From: JAGOBP01 sp046328575
GTDB lineage: Bacteria > Chloroflexota > Anaerolineae > Fen-1058
Direction of reading: 5' to 3'
Length of the DNA: 64,000 nucleotides
NCBI GenBank assembly: GCA_046328575.1
Contig: JAXLWI010000006.1
Location: 1-64,000 of the forward strand
Below, in pieces: positions 25,392 through 33,874 of the stretch; the first letter of the stretch is position 1; each line of letters starts with the position of its first letter. Both the position numbers and the translations under genes were made by a program. The notes below the pieces were generated by a model that made no database searches, was not told where the DNA came from, and saw only the letters and a list, made by a program, of their open reading frames with translations.

Positions 25392-28253
25392 TTACTTTAC
25401 CTCGTCCCAGTTTTGCCCCACACCGACTTCCACTTTCAACGGGGGTTCGAGTTGATACGCGCCTTCCATCAACTCGCGCAGCAACTTCTCAACTTTCTCG
25501 GCTTCGGCTTTAGGCGCTTCGAGGATCAGTTCGTCGTGGACTTGCAGGATCAAGCGGGCTTTGAGTTTGCGCCGCGCCAACTCGCGGTGGATGTTGATCA
25601 TTGCAATCTTGATGATGTCGGCGGCCGTGCCTTGAATCGGATGGTTGATGGCTTCACGTTCGGCGGTGCGCTGCATGATGTTGGTCCGCGCGTCCCGCGT
25701 TTCGGTGCGCAATATCGGGAAGTAACGCCGTCGGCCTAACAGTGTCTCGACGTAACCGTCCACCTTGGCGCGACGCTTGGTGTCTTCGATATACTTTTTG
25801 ATGTTCGGAAAGCCCGTAAAATAAGCATCGACGAACTGCTGCGCTTCTTTCATCGAAATGCCCGCTTGCTGGGCCAGCGACAGTGTGCCCATGCCGTACA
25901 ACAGTCCGAAATTGACGCGCTTGGCAAACGACCGCTGATCGGATGTGACTTGATCAAGCGGCAAACTCAAGACTTTTGCGGCGGTCGCTTTGTGAATGTC
26001 CTGTCCGGCGGCGAAGGCGGCGCGCAAACCCGGATCGTTAGCGATGTGCGCGGCGATGCGCAGTTCCACTTGCGAATAGTCGGCGGCGATGAGCACGTTG
26101 CCCTCTTCCACGATGAAGGCGCGGCGCACTTCGCGGCCCAACTCGCTGCGGATGGGGATGTTTTGCAGGTTCGGGTCTTGCGACGCGATGCGGCCGCTGA
26201 CCGCGCCAGTCTGATTGAACGACGTGTGCACGCGCCCCGTCTTGGGGTTGATCAACTTGGGTAGGGCGTCGAGATACGTGCCCTTCAACTTCGACAACTG
26301 GCGCTGCTCCAAAATCAAATCGATCACGGGATGCGTCCCCCGCATCGATTCAAGCACATCAGCCGCAACGGATACTTTGCCGGTTGACGTCTTGCGTTCG
26401 CCGGGCGCGCTGAGTTGTAACTTGCCAAACAGCACGTCGCCCAACTGCGCGGGCGAGTTGATGTTGAACGGCATGCCCACCAACTCGTAAACTTGCGATT
26501 CGATTTCTTTCAGCCGTTTTTCAAGCCGCTGCGACATCTTAGCCAAATACTTGGCGTCGATCTTGACCCCCGCGAGTTCCATATCCAACAGCACCGGCAC
26601 CAGCGGCATATCGATCGTGTCCAGCAAGTTCCGCAGGCCCAGTTCCTTCAACTGCGGCTCCTGCAACTTCATCAGTCGCAGCGTGATGTCGGCATCAGCG
26701 GCAGCGTAAGGTGCCGCATCTTCGATAGCGACCTGATCCATGCTGATCTGCTTCTTGCCCGTGCCAATCAGCTCGGTGATCTCCGTCATCTCGACGTTCA
26801 ACTGAGATGCCGCGAGTTTCTTCAACCCGATCTGCCCGCCCGGCTCGATGAGGAACGCGCCCAACATGGTGTCATATTTTAGGCCGCGCACGGGCAGGCC
26901 GGCCTCGTGCAGCACAGCCATATCGAACTTGGCGTTGTGTGCGACTTTGGGTTGATCTTCATCTGCGAAGATCGTCTTCAGCGCCGACGCGACCGTTTTC
27001 AGCGGCAACTGTTGGCCTTCGGCATGACCGATCGGGATGTAGTAGCCCTCGCCTTCGCGCACGCTCAACGAAATGCCAACGAGGCTACTCAACAGCGGAT
27101 CGGTTGAAGTGGTCTCGGTGTCGAAGGCGATGATCGGCGCTTGTTTTAGGTCTTCTACTAAGGCCGTCAAGGCGGCTTTGTCTTGCACAATCGTCGTGCG
27201 AGTGACTTCCGGCTTGTTCGTCTTCGGTCGGGCGTCGTTCGGTGTTTCTTCCTCCTCGCCAAACATCGAGATTTGCTTGGGTTTCGCCGCGCGTTTAGAG
27301 GTCGTGGCGGTGGATGCCGCCTCGTCGTCCGCGGGTGCAGTGGAGGTATCAACTGCTGTATCCGACACGCCGCCTTGCGGCAATCGCGCCCGCAGTGATT
27401 TGAACTCCAACTCGTCGAACAAAGATTCAACTTTAGTGCGGTTGTAGGTATGAACGGCGCACGCTTCCCACGTGAGATCGATCGGGACGTTGGTGCGGAT
27501 CGTGACGAGGTCTTTGCTCAGGAACGCCATCTCGCGATTAGCTTCCAACGCCGACTTGGCCCGCGCCGGCGCTACCGCGTCGAGATGATCGTACACGCTC
27601 TCGACTGTGCCGAACTGCTGCAGCAATTGCGTCGCGGTCTTTTCGCCGATGCCCTTAACGCCGGGTACGTTGTCGCTGGTGTCACCCTTCAACGCTTTGA
27701 AGTCGATCAATTGGATCGGTTCGAGTCCGTAACGCTCTTTGATCGCTTTGGCGTCGTAAGTGGCCGTGTCATTCCACATGCGACCGGAGGTGAATACTTT
27801 GACGTTGTCTTCGATGAGTTGGAAGGCGTCGGTGTCGCCCGTCACGATCAGCGCATCCAGCCCGTCGTGCGCGGCGCGCTTCGCTAAAGTGCCCAAAATG
27901 TCGTCGGCTTCGTAGCCATCGGCGGTGATGGCCGGGATGTCGAAGGCCTGCACGAGTCGGAAAATGCGATCCATTTGCCCGGCCAACTCATCGGGCATTT
28001 TTTGGCGCGTGCCTTTGTAGTCGGCGAATTTGTCATCGCGGAAGGTGCGCCCCTTGTCAAAGGCCACCGCGATATAGTCAGGCTTTTCGTCAGCCCAGAC
28101 TTTGAACAGCATCGACGCGAAACCGAAGATGGCATTGGTGAACTCACCTTTGGCCGTGGAAAAACGCGGTCGCCCGCTTTGATCGTATAGCGGCAACCCA
28201 TAGAAGGCGCGATAGGCCAGCGAGTGACCATCGAGTAAAAGGATCTTTTTCAT
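25392..28253 (-). CDS. polA: DNA polymerase I
   Basis: 953 residues in three domains. The 5'-3' exonuclease occupies about 1-290 (LLLDGHSLAYRAFYGLP, GYEADDILGTLA, GVKGIGEKTA). A charged linker follows. The 3'-5' proofreading domain (about 360-540) has intact DEDDy residues in FDTETTS, HNAKFDMAVL and YAAADADITL. The polymerase domain carries motif A DYSQVELRIAAHI, motif B KRVNFGLLYGMGTLSL and motif C LQVHDELILEAP. It fills gaps and removes primers. Many polA proteins have a dead proofreading site; this one looks active. ATG 28253 is preferred over GTG 28265. Confidence 0.98.
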   Translation of the reverse strand: MKKILLLDGHSLAYRAFYGLPLYDQSGRPRFSTAKGEFTNAIFGFASMLFKVWADEKPDYIAVAFDKGRTFRDDKFADYKGTRQKMPDELAGQMDRIFRLVQAFDIPAITADGYEADDILGTLAKRAAHDGLDALIVTGDTDAFQLIEDNVKVFTSGRMWNDTATYDAKAIKERYGLEPIQLIDFKALKGDTSDNVPGVKGIGEKTATQLLQQFGTVESVYDHLDAVAPARAKSALEANREMAFLSKDLVTIRTNVPIDLTWEACAVHTYNRTKVESLFDELEFKSLRARLPQGGVSDTAVDTSTAPADDEAASTATTSKRAAKPKQISMFGEEEETPNDARPKTNKPEVTRTTIVQDKAALTALVEDLKQAPIIAFDTETTSTDPLLSSLVGISLSVREGEGYYIPIGHAEGQQLPLKTVASALKTIFADEDQPKVAHNAKFDMAVLHEAGLPVRGLKYDTMLGAFLIEPGGQIGLKKLAASQLNVEMTEITELIGTGKKQISMDQVAIEDAAPYAAADADITLRLMKLQEPQLKELGLRNLLDTIDMPLVPVLLDMELAGVKIDAKYLAKMSQRLEKRLKEIESQVYELVGMPFNINSPAQLGDVLFGKLQLSAPGERKTSTGKVSVAADVLESMRGTHPVIDLILEQRQLSKLKGTYLDALPKLINPKTGRVHTSFNQTGAVSGRIASQDPNLQNIPIRSELGREVRRAFIVEEGNVLIAADYSQVELRIAAHIANDPGLRAAFAAGQDIHKATAAKVLSLPLDQVTSDQRSFAKRVNFGLLYGMGTLSLAQQAGISMKEAQQFVDAYFTGFPNIKKYIEDTKRRAKVDGYVETLLGRRRYFPILRTETRDARTNIMQRTAEREAINHPIQGTAADIIKIAMINIHRELARRKLKARLILQVHDELILEAPKAEAEKVEKLLRELMEGAYQLEPPLKVEVGVGQNWDEVK

Positions 28254-28271
28254 AGCGGCTCTCACTTTCTG

Positions 28272-28336
28272 ATCGCAAAGACGCAGAGATCGCAGAGAAA
28301 CCTAAGAGCCCTCTGCGGCCTCCGCGTCTCTGCGAT
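28272..28336. repeat. CGCAAAGACGC-family palindrome
   Basis: CGCAAAGACGCAGAGATCGC on the left and GGCCTCCGCGTCTCTGCG on the right form an imperfect long stem around a short centre. It lies between the TPR lipoprotein stop and the polA start. Confidence 0.65.
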
Positions 28337-28341
28337 GCACC

Positions 28342-29556
28342 TTACTTCAATCGATCAATTTCTGCCTGAATGGTTGCTTTGTCTTCCGGCTTGTCAGCCA
28401 GTGTCAAAGCTCGGCGCAGATCGTTCAGTGCCAGATCGCGCTTGTTTTGCTTGTCATACACCCGCGCGCGATACAATAACGCTGAGATGTTTTTGGCATC
28501 GAGACGGAGCACGGCCGTGAAGTCGGCTACGGCCCGATCGGGTTGATTGAGTTCGCCGTACACCAATCCCCGACCGAGCAGCGCATCGATCGACTCCGGT
28601 TTCAGATTCAGTACGGTCACAAAATCATCCAGCGCGGCTTTGAAATCGCGGCGCGTGTACTGCAATCGAGCGCGACGTAAATACACGTCGGCATCGTCGG
28701 GCGAAATGACGGCGGCCCGGGTTAGATCAACCAACGCTTTATCTAGATCGCCGCCGCTCACGTACGCCTGCGCCCGTGCAAAGTAAGCGTCGATGTTGTC
28801 AGGTTCTAGTGCGATGGCCGCGTTCAGATCGTTCAAGACGCGCAGGTCAACCGCCAACTGCTGATCGGGTTTGTCGGCGGTGTAAGCCAGCGCCCGATAG
28901 TAATAGGCGGGCGCGTAGTTCGGATCGATGTCGAGCGCTTCGGTGAAGTTCTCGATCGCGCCGGTGATGACGCCGGACGCTTGCACGATGCGGCCGCGAT
29001 TCACATACACCGATGGTTCTTTCGGGCTAAGCGCGATGGCTTGATCGAGATCGAGTAGCGCCAACGCATAGTCACCGCGCGCGGCCCGCGCCTCGCCCCG
29101 ATTGACCCACGCGGCGACGTTGTTCGGATCGAGTTCGAGCACTTTGGAAAAATCGGCGACTGCGCCATCATAGTCTTTGGTCGCCAGATAGACTTGGGCG
29201 CGATTGAGATAGAGCAGGGCGTTCTGCGGATCGAGTTGAAGTGCCTGCGTGAAATCCAATAGCGCCGAGGTATAATCGCCGCGGCCGTAAGCCTGTACGC
29301 CGGTCCGATAATACGCGGTGGCGGCTTCAGGGGTGGCCGAAGGTTCGACGGTCGGCACGCGCGGCGTCAGCGTCGGGGGCGGCGAGGTGGGCGTGACGGG
29401 CGTGCGGGTGGGCAAGATAGGCGCGTCGGCTTCGAGGGTCGCCACCGGAATGATCGGAGCAGGTGGGGCTGCACAGGCTGCGAGCAGGATCAGCCCCGCA
29501 AGCCAAATCACGCCCCATCGACCACTTACTTTGAGCCGTTGGTTACTCTTGTGCAT
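28342..29556 (-). CDS. TPR-repeat lipoprotein
   Basis: 404 residues. A signal helix ends in lipobox LLAAC (Cys at about residue 28), followed by a Thr/Pro-rich linker (TPVTPTSPPPTLTPRVPT). About nine TPR units follow, with a near-consensus pattern such as ALLYLNRAQVYLATKDYDGA and AVADFSKVLELDPNN. It is predicted to be attached to the outer face of the membrane as a protein-interaction scaffold. No enzymatic motif is present. It is probably transcribed with polA, which starts about 90 bp downstream on the same strand. Confidence 0.88.
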   Translation of the reverse strand: MHKSNQRLKVSGRWGVIWLAGLILLAACAAPPAPIIPVATLEADAPILPTRTPVTPTSPPPTLTPRVPTVEPSATPEAATAYYRTGVQAYGRGDYTSALLDFTQALQLDPQNALLYLNRAQVYLATKDYDGAVADFSKVLELDPNNVAAWVNRGEARAARGDYALALLDLDQAIALSPKEPSVYVNRGRIVQASGVITGAIENFTEALDIDPNYAPAYYYRALAYTADKPDQQLAVDLRVLNDLNAAIALEPDNIDAYFARAQAYVSGGDLDKALVDLTRAAVISPDDADVYLRRARLQYTRRDFKAALDDFVTVLNLKPESIDALLGRGLVYGELNQPDRAVADFTAVLRLDAKNISALLYRARVYDKQNKRDLALNDLRRALTLADKPEDKATIQAEIDRLK

Positions 29557-29609
29557 GTCGCGATTGTATCACGAGTTACCGGTGTCTCCCAAGACTAAGC
29601 AGGCCGTGC

Positions 29610-29615
29610 TATAAT
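29610..29615 (+). promoter_or_regulatory. -10 box upstream of histidine kinase gene
   Basis: A perfect TATAAT 35 nt before the ATG at 29650. No convincing -35 box is visible at the right spacing. Confidence 0.35.
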
Positions 29616-29649
29616 CCTCCCGCACAGGGACGGAAGACTAATAGCCACT

Positions 29650-30810
29650 ATGACGACTTTCAAAGGCCAAGCGGATGAGCGACGCTTGAGCGCGCAGTTG
29701 GAAGCGCTGTTCGAGGCGTCGATGACGATTACGGCTGAACTCGCACTGGATCGCGTGTTACAGCGTATCGTCGATCTGGCGCGCTCGCTGGTGGCGGCCA
29801 AATACGCGGCATTGGGCGTGCCCAATCAGACCGGTACGCTGGACAAGTTTGTGACGTCCGGTATGACGCCCGAGGAAGTGCGCGCCATCGGTCACCTGCC
29901 GGTTGGCAAAGGGCTGTTGGGCCTGTTGCTGCGCGAGCCTAAGCCGATTCGGCTGCGACGCGTGGACGATGATCCACGTTCGTCGGGTGTATCGAATCAT
30001 CATCCGCACATGGGCAGTTTTCTCGGCGTGCCCATCATCTTCAAAGGCAAGTTGCTGGGTAACCTGTATCTGACGGACAAAATCGGTGCAGAGGAGTTCT
30101 CCGATCAGGATGAGCACCTGATTACGATGCTGGCCGCGCAGGCCGCCATCGCGATCGAGAATGCCAATCTGTACAAGCAGGTGCAGCGACTGGCCGTGCT
30201 GGAAGAGCGCGAGCGTATCGCAATGGATCTGCACGATGGCATCATCCAGTCGATCTATGCCGTGGGCTTGACGTTGGAATACGTGGGCTTGTTGTTTGAT
30301 GAATCGCCGGTCGATGCCCGCAAGCGCCTGCAAGACGCCATCAACGGTCTTAACGATGTCATCCGCGACATTCGCAACTACATCCTCGATCTGCGCCCGC
30401 AACGTTTTCAGAACAAGAACCTCTCGACCGGACTCACCGATCTGGTGAGAGCCTTCAAGGCCAACACCTTTATTGCAGTCGAAGTGCAGACCAACGATCT
30501 GGCTGATGCCGATTTGACACCGGATCAATCGGCGGGACTGTTCCATATCGCCCAGGAAGCACTGGCCAACATTGCTAAGCACGCCCGCGCCCGCAACGTG
30601 ATGATCAACTTGCGACGGGAGGGTGCGCAGGTGGTGTTGTCGGTGCGCGACGATGGACGCGGCTTCGATATGAGCCACGTCAAATCGTACGCCGGACATG
30701 GCCTGCGCAACATGGATGAACGCGCCCGGGCGCTCAACGCCGAGTTTAATGCAACCAGCGCCGTGGGGCAGGGTACGGAGATAGTAGTTCGTGTTGCAGT
30801 TAAAAAGTAA
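29650..30810 (+). CDS. soluble GAF-domain sensor histidine kinase (HisKA_3)
   Basis: A 386-residue protein without membrane helices. A GAF domain spans about residues 20-180 (MTITAELALDRVLQRIVDLA, VGKGLLGLLL, FLGVPIIFKGKLLGNLYLTD). A short coiled helix leads to the HisKA_3 dimerisation motif ERERIAMDLHDGIIQSIYAV, whose His is the phospho-acceptor. An HATPase domain follows (LFHIAQEALANIAKHARA, VRDDGRGFD, GHGLRNMDERA). This is the NarX/LiaS/DevS group, usually paired with a LuxR-type response regulator. No regulator gene is adjacent, so it acts as an orphan here. It reads divergently from the TPR lipoprotein. Confidence 0.93.
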   Translation: MTTFKGQADERRLSAQLEALFEASMTITAELALDRVLQRIVDLARSLVAAKYAALGVPNQTGTLDKFVTSGMTPEEVRAIGHLPVGKGLLGLLLREPKPIRLRRVDDDPRSSGVSNHHPHMGSFLGVPIIFKGKLLGNLYLTDKIGAEEFSDQDEHLITMLAAQAAIAIENANLYKQVQRLAVLEERERIAMDLHDGIIQSIYAVGLTLEYVGLLFDESPVDARKRLQDAINGLNDVIRDIRNYILDLRPQRFQNKNLSTGLTDLVRAFKANTFIAVEVQTNDLADADLTPDQSAGLFHIAQEALANIAKHARARNVMINLRREGAQVVLSVRDDGRGFDMSHVKSYAGHGLRNMDERARALNAEFNATSAVGQGTEIVVRVAVKK

Positions 30811-30825
30811 TATCTGCAAGAATCT

Positions 30826-30870
30826 CTCGCCAAGTCGCAAAGCCGCTAAGTTCCTCCGCCTTTGCGACTT
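30826..30870. repeat. CGCAAAGACGC-family palindrome upstream of GxxExxY gene
   Basis: AAGTCGCAAAG (30832-30842) pairs perfectly with CTTTGCGACTT (30860-30870). A second, partial copy lies just after the downstream gene. Confidence 0.7.
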
Positions 30871-30890
30871 TCGTTTTGTGGTGAGTGTCC

Positions 30891-31274
30891 ATGACTGAAA
30901 ACGAAATTGCCACGATTGTGGTTGATGCTGCGTTTAAGATTCACACCCGCATTGGCCCGGGACTTTTGGAATCAGTCTACCAAGCCGTACTGGCGTACGA
31001 ATTGCGTCAACGTGGGCTAAAAGTTGTCACCGAGCAACCAATCCCCATTCACTACCAAGACGTCGAATTGGACACGGCTTTTCGGGCCGATTTGCTGGTC
31101 GAAGATAAACTCATCGTTGAGCTCAAGTCAGTCGAAGAATTTGCTCCCGTGCACAAGAAACAACTCCTAACGTATTTGAAACTTGCTGACAAACGCTTGG
31201 GGCTGCTTATCAATTTCGGAGCCGCCCTAATTAAAGACGGCATCCTCCGAGTGGTTAACGGACTGTCCGAATAA
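30891..31274 (+). CDS. GxxExxY family protein, predicted PD-(D/E)xK-type nuclease fold
   Basis: A 127-residue protein. The family signature is IGPGLLESVYQAVLAYELRQ, which holds GxxExxY. An RADLLVEDKLIVELKS segment follows, whose D...ExK pattern resembles a PD-(D/E)xK nuclease core. The end is LLTYLKLADKRLGLLINFGA. The length is typical. Function is unproven for the family; nuclease activity is inferred from the pattern. ATG 30891 is preferred to GTG 30885. The gene is bracketed by two copies of the CGCAAAGACGC repeat, suggesting it moves or is maintained together with them. Confidence 0.9.
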   Translation: MTENEIATIVVDAAFKIHTRIGPGLLESVYQAVLAYELRQRGLKVVTEQPIPIHYQDVELDTAFRADLLVEDKLIVELKSVEEFAPVHKKQLLTYLKLADKRLGLLINFGAALIKDGILRVVNGLSE

Positions 31275-31282
31275 CAACGTTG

Positions 31283-31311
31283 AGGCTTTGCGTCTTAGCG
31301 TCTTTGCGAGA
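31283..31311. repeat. CGCAAAGACGC-family half copy downstream of GxxExxY gene
   Basis: AGGCTTTGCGTCTTAGCGTC followed by TTTGCGAG is the right half of the family, in the orientation opposite to the left arm found upstream of the GxxExxY gene. It forms the leader of the glycosidase gene. Confidence 0.6.
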
Positions 31312-31320
31312 GGTCTAGTT

Positions 31321-33723
31321 ATGATTCCCAATCCCTTTCAAGTCCCGATGACGCCCGCGGCTTTGCCGCAATCGATTGTGCTAGCACCGCACGTCCGGTT
31401 CACGCTGTTGACCTCGCGTCTGTTCCGTCTTGAATTTAGCCCGACGAGCGAATTTGAAGATCACGCCAGTCAGACGTTCTGGCATCGCGCCTGGCCCGCG
31501 CCTGAATTCAAAGTCGATCGAACAGACGCCGCGATCACGATCGAGACGGAGCATCTGCGCCTGATCTATCACCCGACTGAACGCGGCTTTGCGAGTGATA
31601 CGTTGTCGATCGACGTCTTGGCGACCGTCACACAATGGAAGTACGGCGATCGCGGCGAGTGGAAGAATTTACGCGGCACAACCCGCACGCTCGATGGAGT
31701 TAACGGTGCCACTCATCTGGACCGTGGCCTGATGTCGCGTGACGGCTGGTCGATCGTCGACGACTCGCGCAGCCTCGTTTTTCGGCTTGACGGCTGGTTG
31801 ATGCCGCGTCCACACCCGCAGAACATCGATCTGTATTTCTTCGGCTACAGCGATGATTATCAAACTTGTCTATCTGACTTCTGCAAAGTTGCCGGACGTG
31901 TGCCGCTGATCCCACGCTGGGCTTTGGGCAACTGGTGGAGCCGTTATTGGGAATACACCCAGCAATCGTTGATGGAACTGATGATGGATTTTGAACAACA
32001 CGCTATTCCACTGTCGGTGTGCATCATCGACATGGACTGGCACATCACGCAGACTGGCAACGATTCTACCGGTTGGACCGGCTACACGTGGAATCGTGAC
32101 CTGTTTCCAGATCCGCCCGCGCTGATCGAGTGGTTGCATCGACATGGCCTGAAAACGGCCCTCAACCTGCATCCGGCCGAAGGCATTCATCCGCACGAAG
32201 AGCAATTCGGGGCGATGGCGCGCGCGCTCAACCTCGATCCGGCGGCTCAGCGTCCCATCGAATTGAACCTGGCCGATCCCGATTTCGCCCGTGCCTACTT
32301 TGAGATCCTGCACCATCCGTATGAAACGATGGGCGTTGATTTCTGGTGGCTGGACTGGCAGCAAGGTTCGCTCAGTCAACTGCCCGGACTTGATCCGTTG
32401 ATGTGGCTCAACCACCTGCACTTTTACGATTTGGGACGCGATGACTCGAAGCGACCATTCATCTTCTCAAGATGGTTTGGGCTGGGCAATCACCGTTACC
32501 CGATCGGTTTTTCTGGCGATTCCGTCGTCAGTTGGGACTCGCTGGCGTTTCAGCCGTATTTCACGGCGACTGCCGCTAACGTCGGGTACAGTTGGTGGAG
32601 TCACGACATCGGCGGGCACATGCTGGGGATCGAAGATGGCGAGTTGTACGCGCGCTGGGTGCAGTACGGCGTGTTCAGCCCAATCCTGCGCCTGCACAGT
32701 ACCAAGAACCCGTATCAAGATCGCCGCCCATGGGCCTACGATGCCGAAACATTCCGGGTCATTCGCACCGCAATGCAACTGCGCCATCAACTCATCCCGT
32801 ACATCTACTCGATGGCGTGGCGCAATCACACTCAAGATGTGCCGTTGATCACGCCGTTGTATTACGAGCAACCCGAAGTCGACGACGCGTATCGCTGCGC
32901 GCAAGCCTACACCTTTGGCACGGAATTGATCGCCGCGCCGTACACCACTCCGATCGACCCCGATACACGTCTAAGCCGCCAGATCGTCTGGCTGCCGTCC
33001 GGCGACTGGTTCAACTTTTTCGACGCCGAGCATTTCTACGGCAATCGCTGGTACAGCCTGTACGGTCGCCTCGATGAGATTCCGGTGTTTGCCAAAGCGG
33101 GCGCGATTATTCCGTTGGCGGGTGAGGGTGAGAGCGGCGTGCGTAATCCAACCCGATTGGATCTTCACATCTTCCCGAATGCCGACCATCGCTTTGAGTT
33201 GTATGAAGACGATGGCGAAACATCGGCCTATCAAAACGGTCGCTATGCGCTGACCGCTTTTACACAGTCTTATTACGGCACCGGCACTGACCTCACGATT
33301 GAACCGGCGACGGGCGATCTAGCCGTGCTGCCCTCACCGCGCTATTATCGATTGATCTTTCGGGGCGTCCACCAACCCGATCGGGTTGAGGTGTGCGTCA
33401 ACGGCGAATTACGCGAAGTGGCGACCTCATATCTCGAAGATACAGAGTCGTTCGTCGTCGATGATGTGATCGTCGCTCCCACCGATCGGGTGGTGATCAC
33501 TGCGCGGATGGTGGATACACTGTGGATGACGTGGAGCGATCGACGGGAGTCGCTGTGCCGATCGATGCTGCGAACCTTCCGTCTTGAATCAGGCGTAAAA
33601 GAAGCCATCGATCGCGATCTGGCGTCGATCTTCGAGGATGTTGATCGGCTTAAGCGTTATGGCGCAGAGTTGAAAGACGCGCATGTCGCCGCACTCACCA
33701 GTGTGATTCAACGCCGCGGCTAA
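31321..33723 (+). CDS. glycoside hydrolase family 31 (alpha-glucosidase/alpha-xylosidase type)
   Basis: An 800-residue cytoplasmic-type enzyme, no signal peptide. The GH31 barrel is clear: PRWALGNWWSRYWEYT, SVCIIDMDWH, the nucleophile region VDFWWLDWQQG, FSRWFGLGNHRYPIGFSGDS with the acid/base Asp, and WWSHDIGGHM. Beta-sandwich domains flank it. The DWQQG nucleophile loop differs from the KTDFGE of alpha-xylosidases and the DMNE of many alpha-glucosidases, so the substrate is open. The C-terminus has an extra helical segment of about 60 residues. The start is ATG 31321 with AGAGG upstream. No transporter or other sugar gene is adjacent. Confidence 0.93.
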   Translation: MIPNPFQVPMTPAALPQSIVLAPHVRFTLLTSRLFRLEFSPTSEFEDHASQTFWHRAWPAPEFKVDRTDAAITIETEHLRLIYHPTERGFASDTLSIDVLATVTQWKYGDRGEWKNLRGTTRTLDGVNGATHLDRGLMSRDGWSIVDDSRSLVFRLDGWLMPRPHPQNIDLYFFGYSDDYQTCLSDFCKVAGRVPLIPRWALGNWWSRYWEYTQQSLMELMMDFEQHAIPLSVCIIDMDWHITQTGNDSTGWTGYTWNRDLFPDPPALIEWLHRHGLKTALNLHPAEGIHPHEEQFGAMARALNLDPAAQRPIELNLADPDFARAYFEILHHPYETMGVDFWWLDWQQGSLSQLPGLDPLMWLNHLHFYDLGRDDSKRPFIFSRWFGLGNHRYPIGFSGDSVVSWDSLAFQPYFTATAANVGYSWWSHDIGGHMLGIEDGELYARWVQYGVFSPILRLHSTKNPYQDRRPWAYDAETFRVIRTAMQLRHQLIPYIYSMAWRNHTQDVPLITPLYYEQPEVDDAYRCAQAYTFGTELIAAPYTTPIDPDTRLSRQIVWLPSGDWFNFFDAEHFYGNRWYSLYGRLDEIPVFAKAGAIIPLAGEGESGVRNPTRLDLHIFPNADHRFELYEDDGETSAYQNGRYALTAFTQSYYGTGTDLTIEPATGDLAVLPSPRYYRLIFRGVHQPDRVEVCVNGELREVATSYLEDTESFVVDDVIVAPTDRVVITARMVDTLWMTWSDRRESLCRSMLRTFRLESGVKEAIDRDLASIFEDVDRLKRYGAELKDAHVAALTSVIQRRG

Positions 33724-33810
33724 GCCCGCCTGACTGCCCTTGGTTGCTCCTGCTGGATTGACATATCCAGCGGATTTGGCAATCCGCTGCGAGCAAATCT
33801 GATATAAAAT

Positions 33811-33843
33811 GATCACGGCCTGTCCACTGGACAGGCCGTGATC
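33811..33843 (-). terminator. terminator of the foldase gene
   Basis: A perfect 15-bp stem, GATCACGGCCTGTCC (33811-33825) with GGACAGGCCGTGATC (33829-33843), loop ACT. On the minus strand it is followed by ATTTTATAT. It lies between convergent genes. Confidence 0.75.
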
Positions 33844-33874
33844 GTGCGGGCGAAAACTCAGGACAGCAGAATAG

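Noticed and set aside
29758..30840. 360-codon frame antisense to the histidine kinase
   Set aside because: Shadow of a highly conserved gene on the other strand; no recognisable domain.
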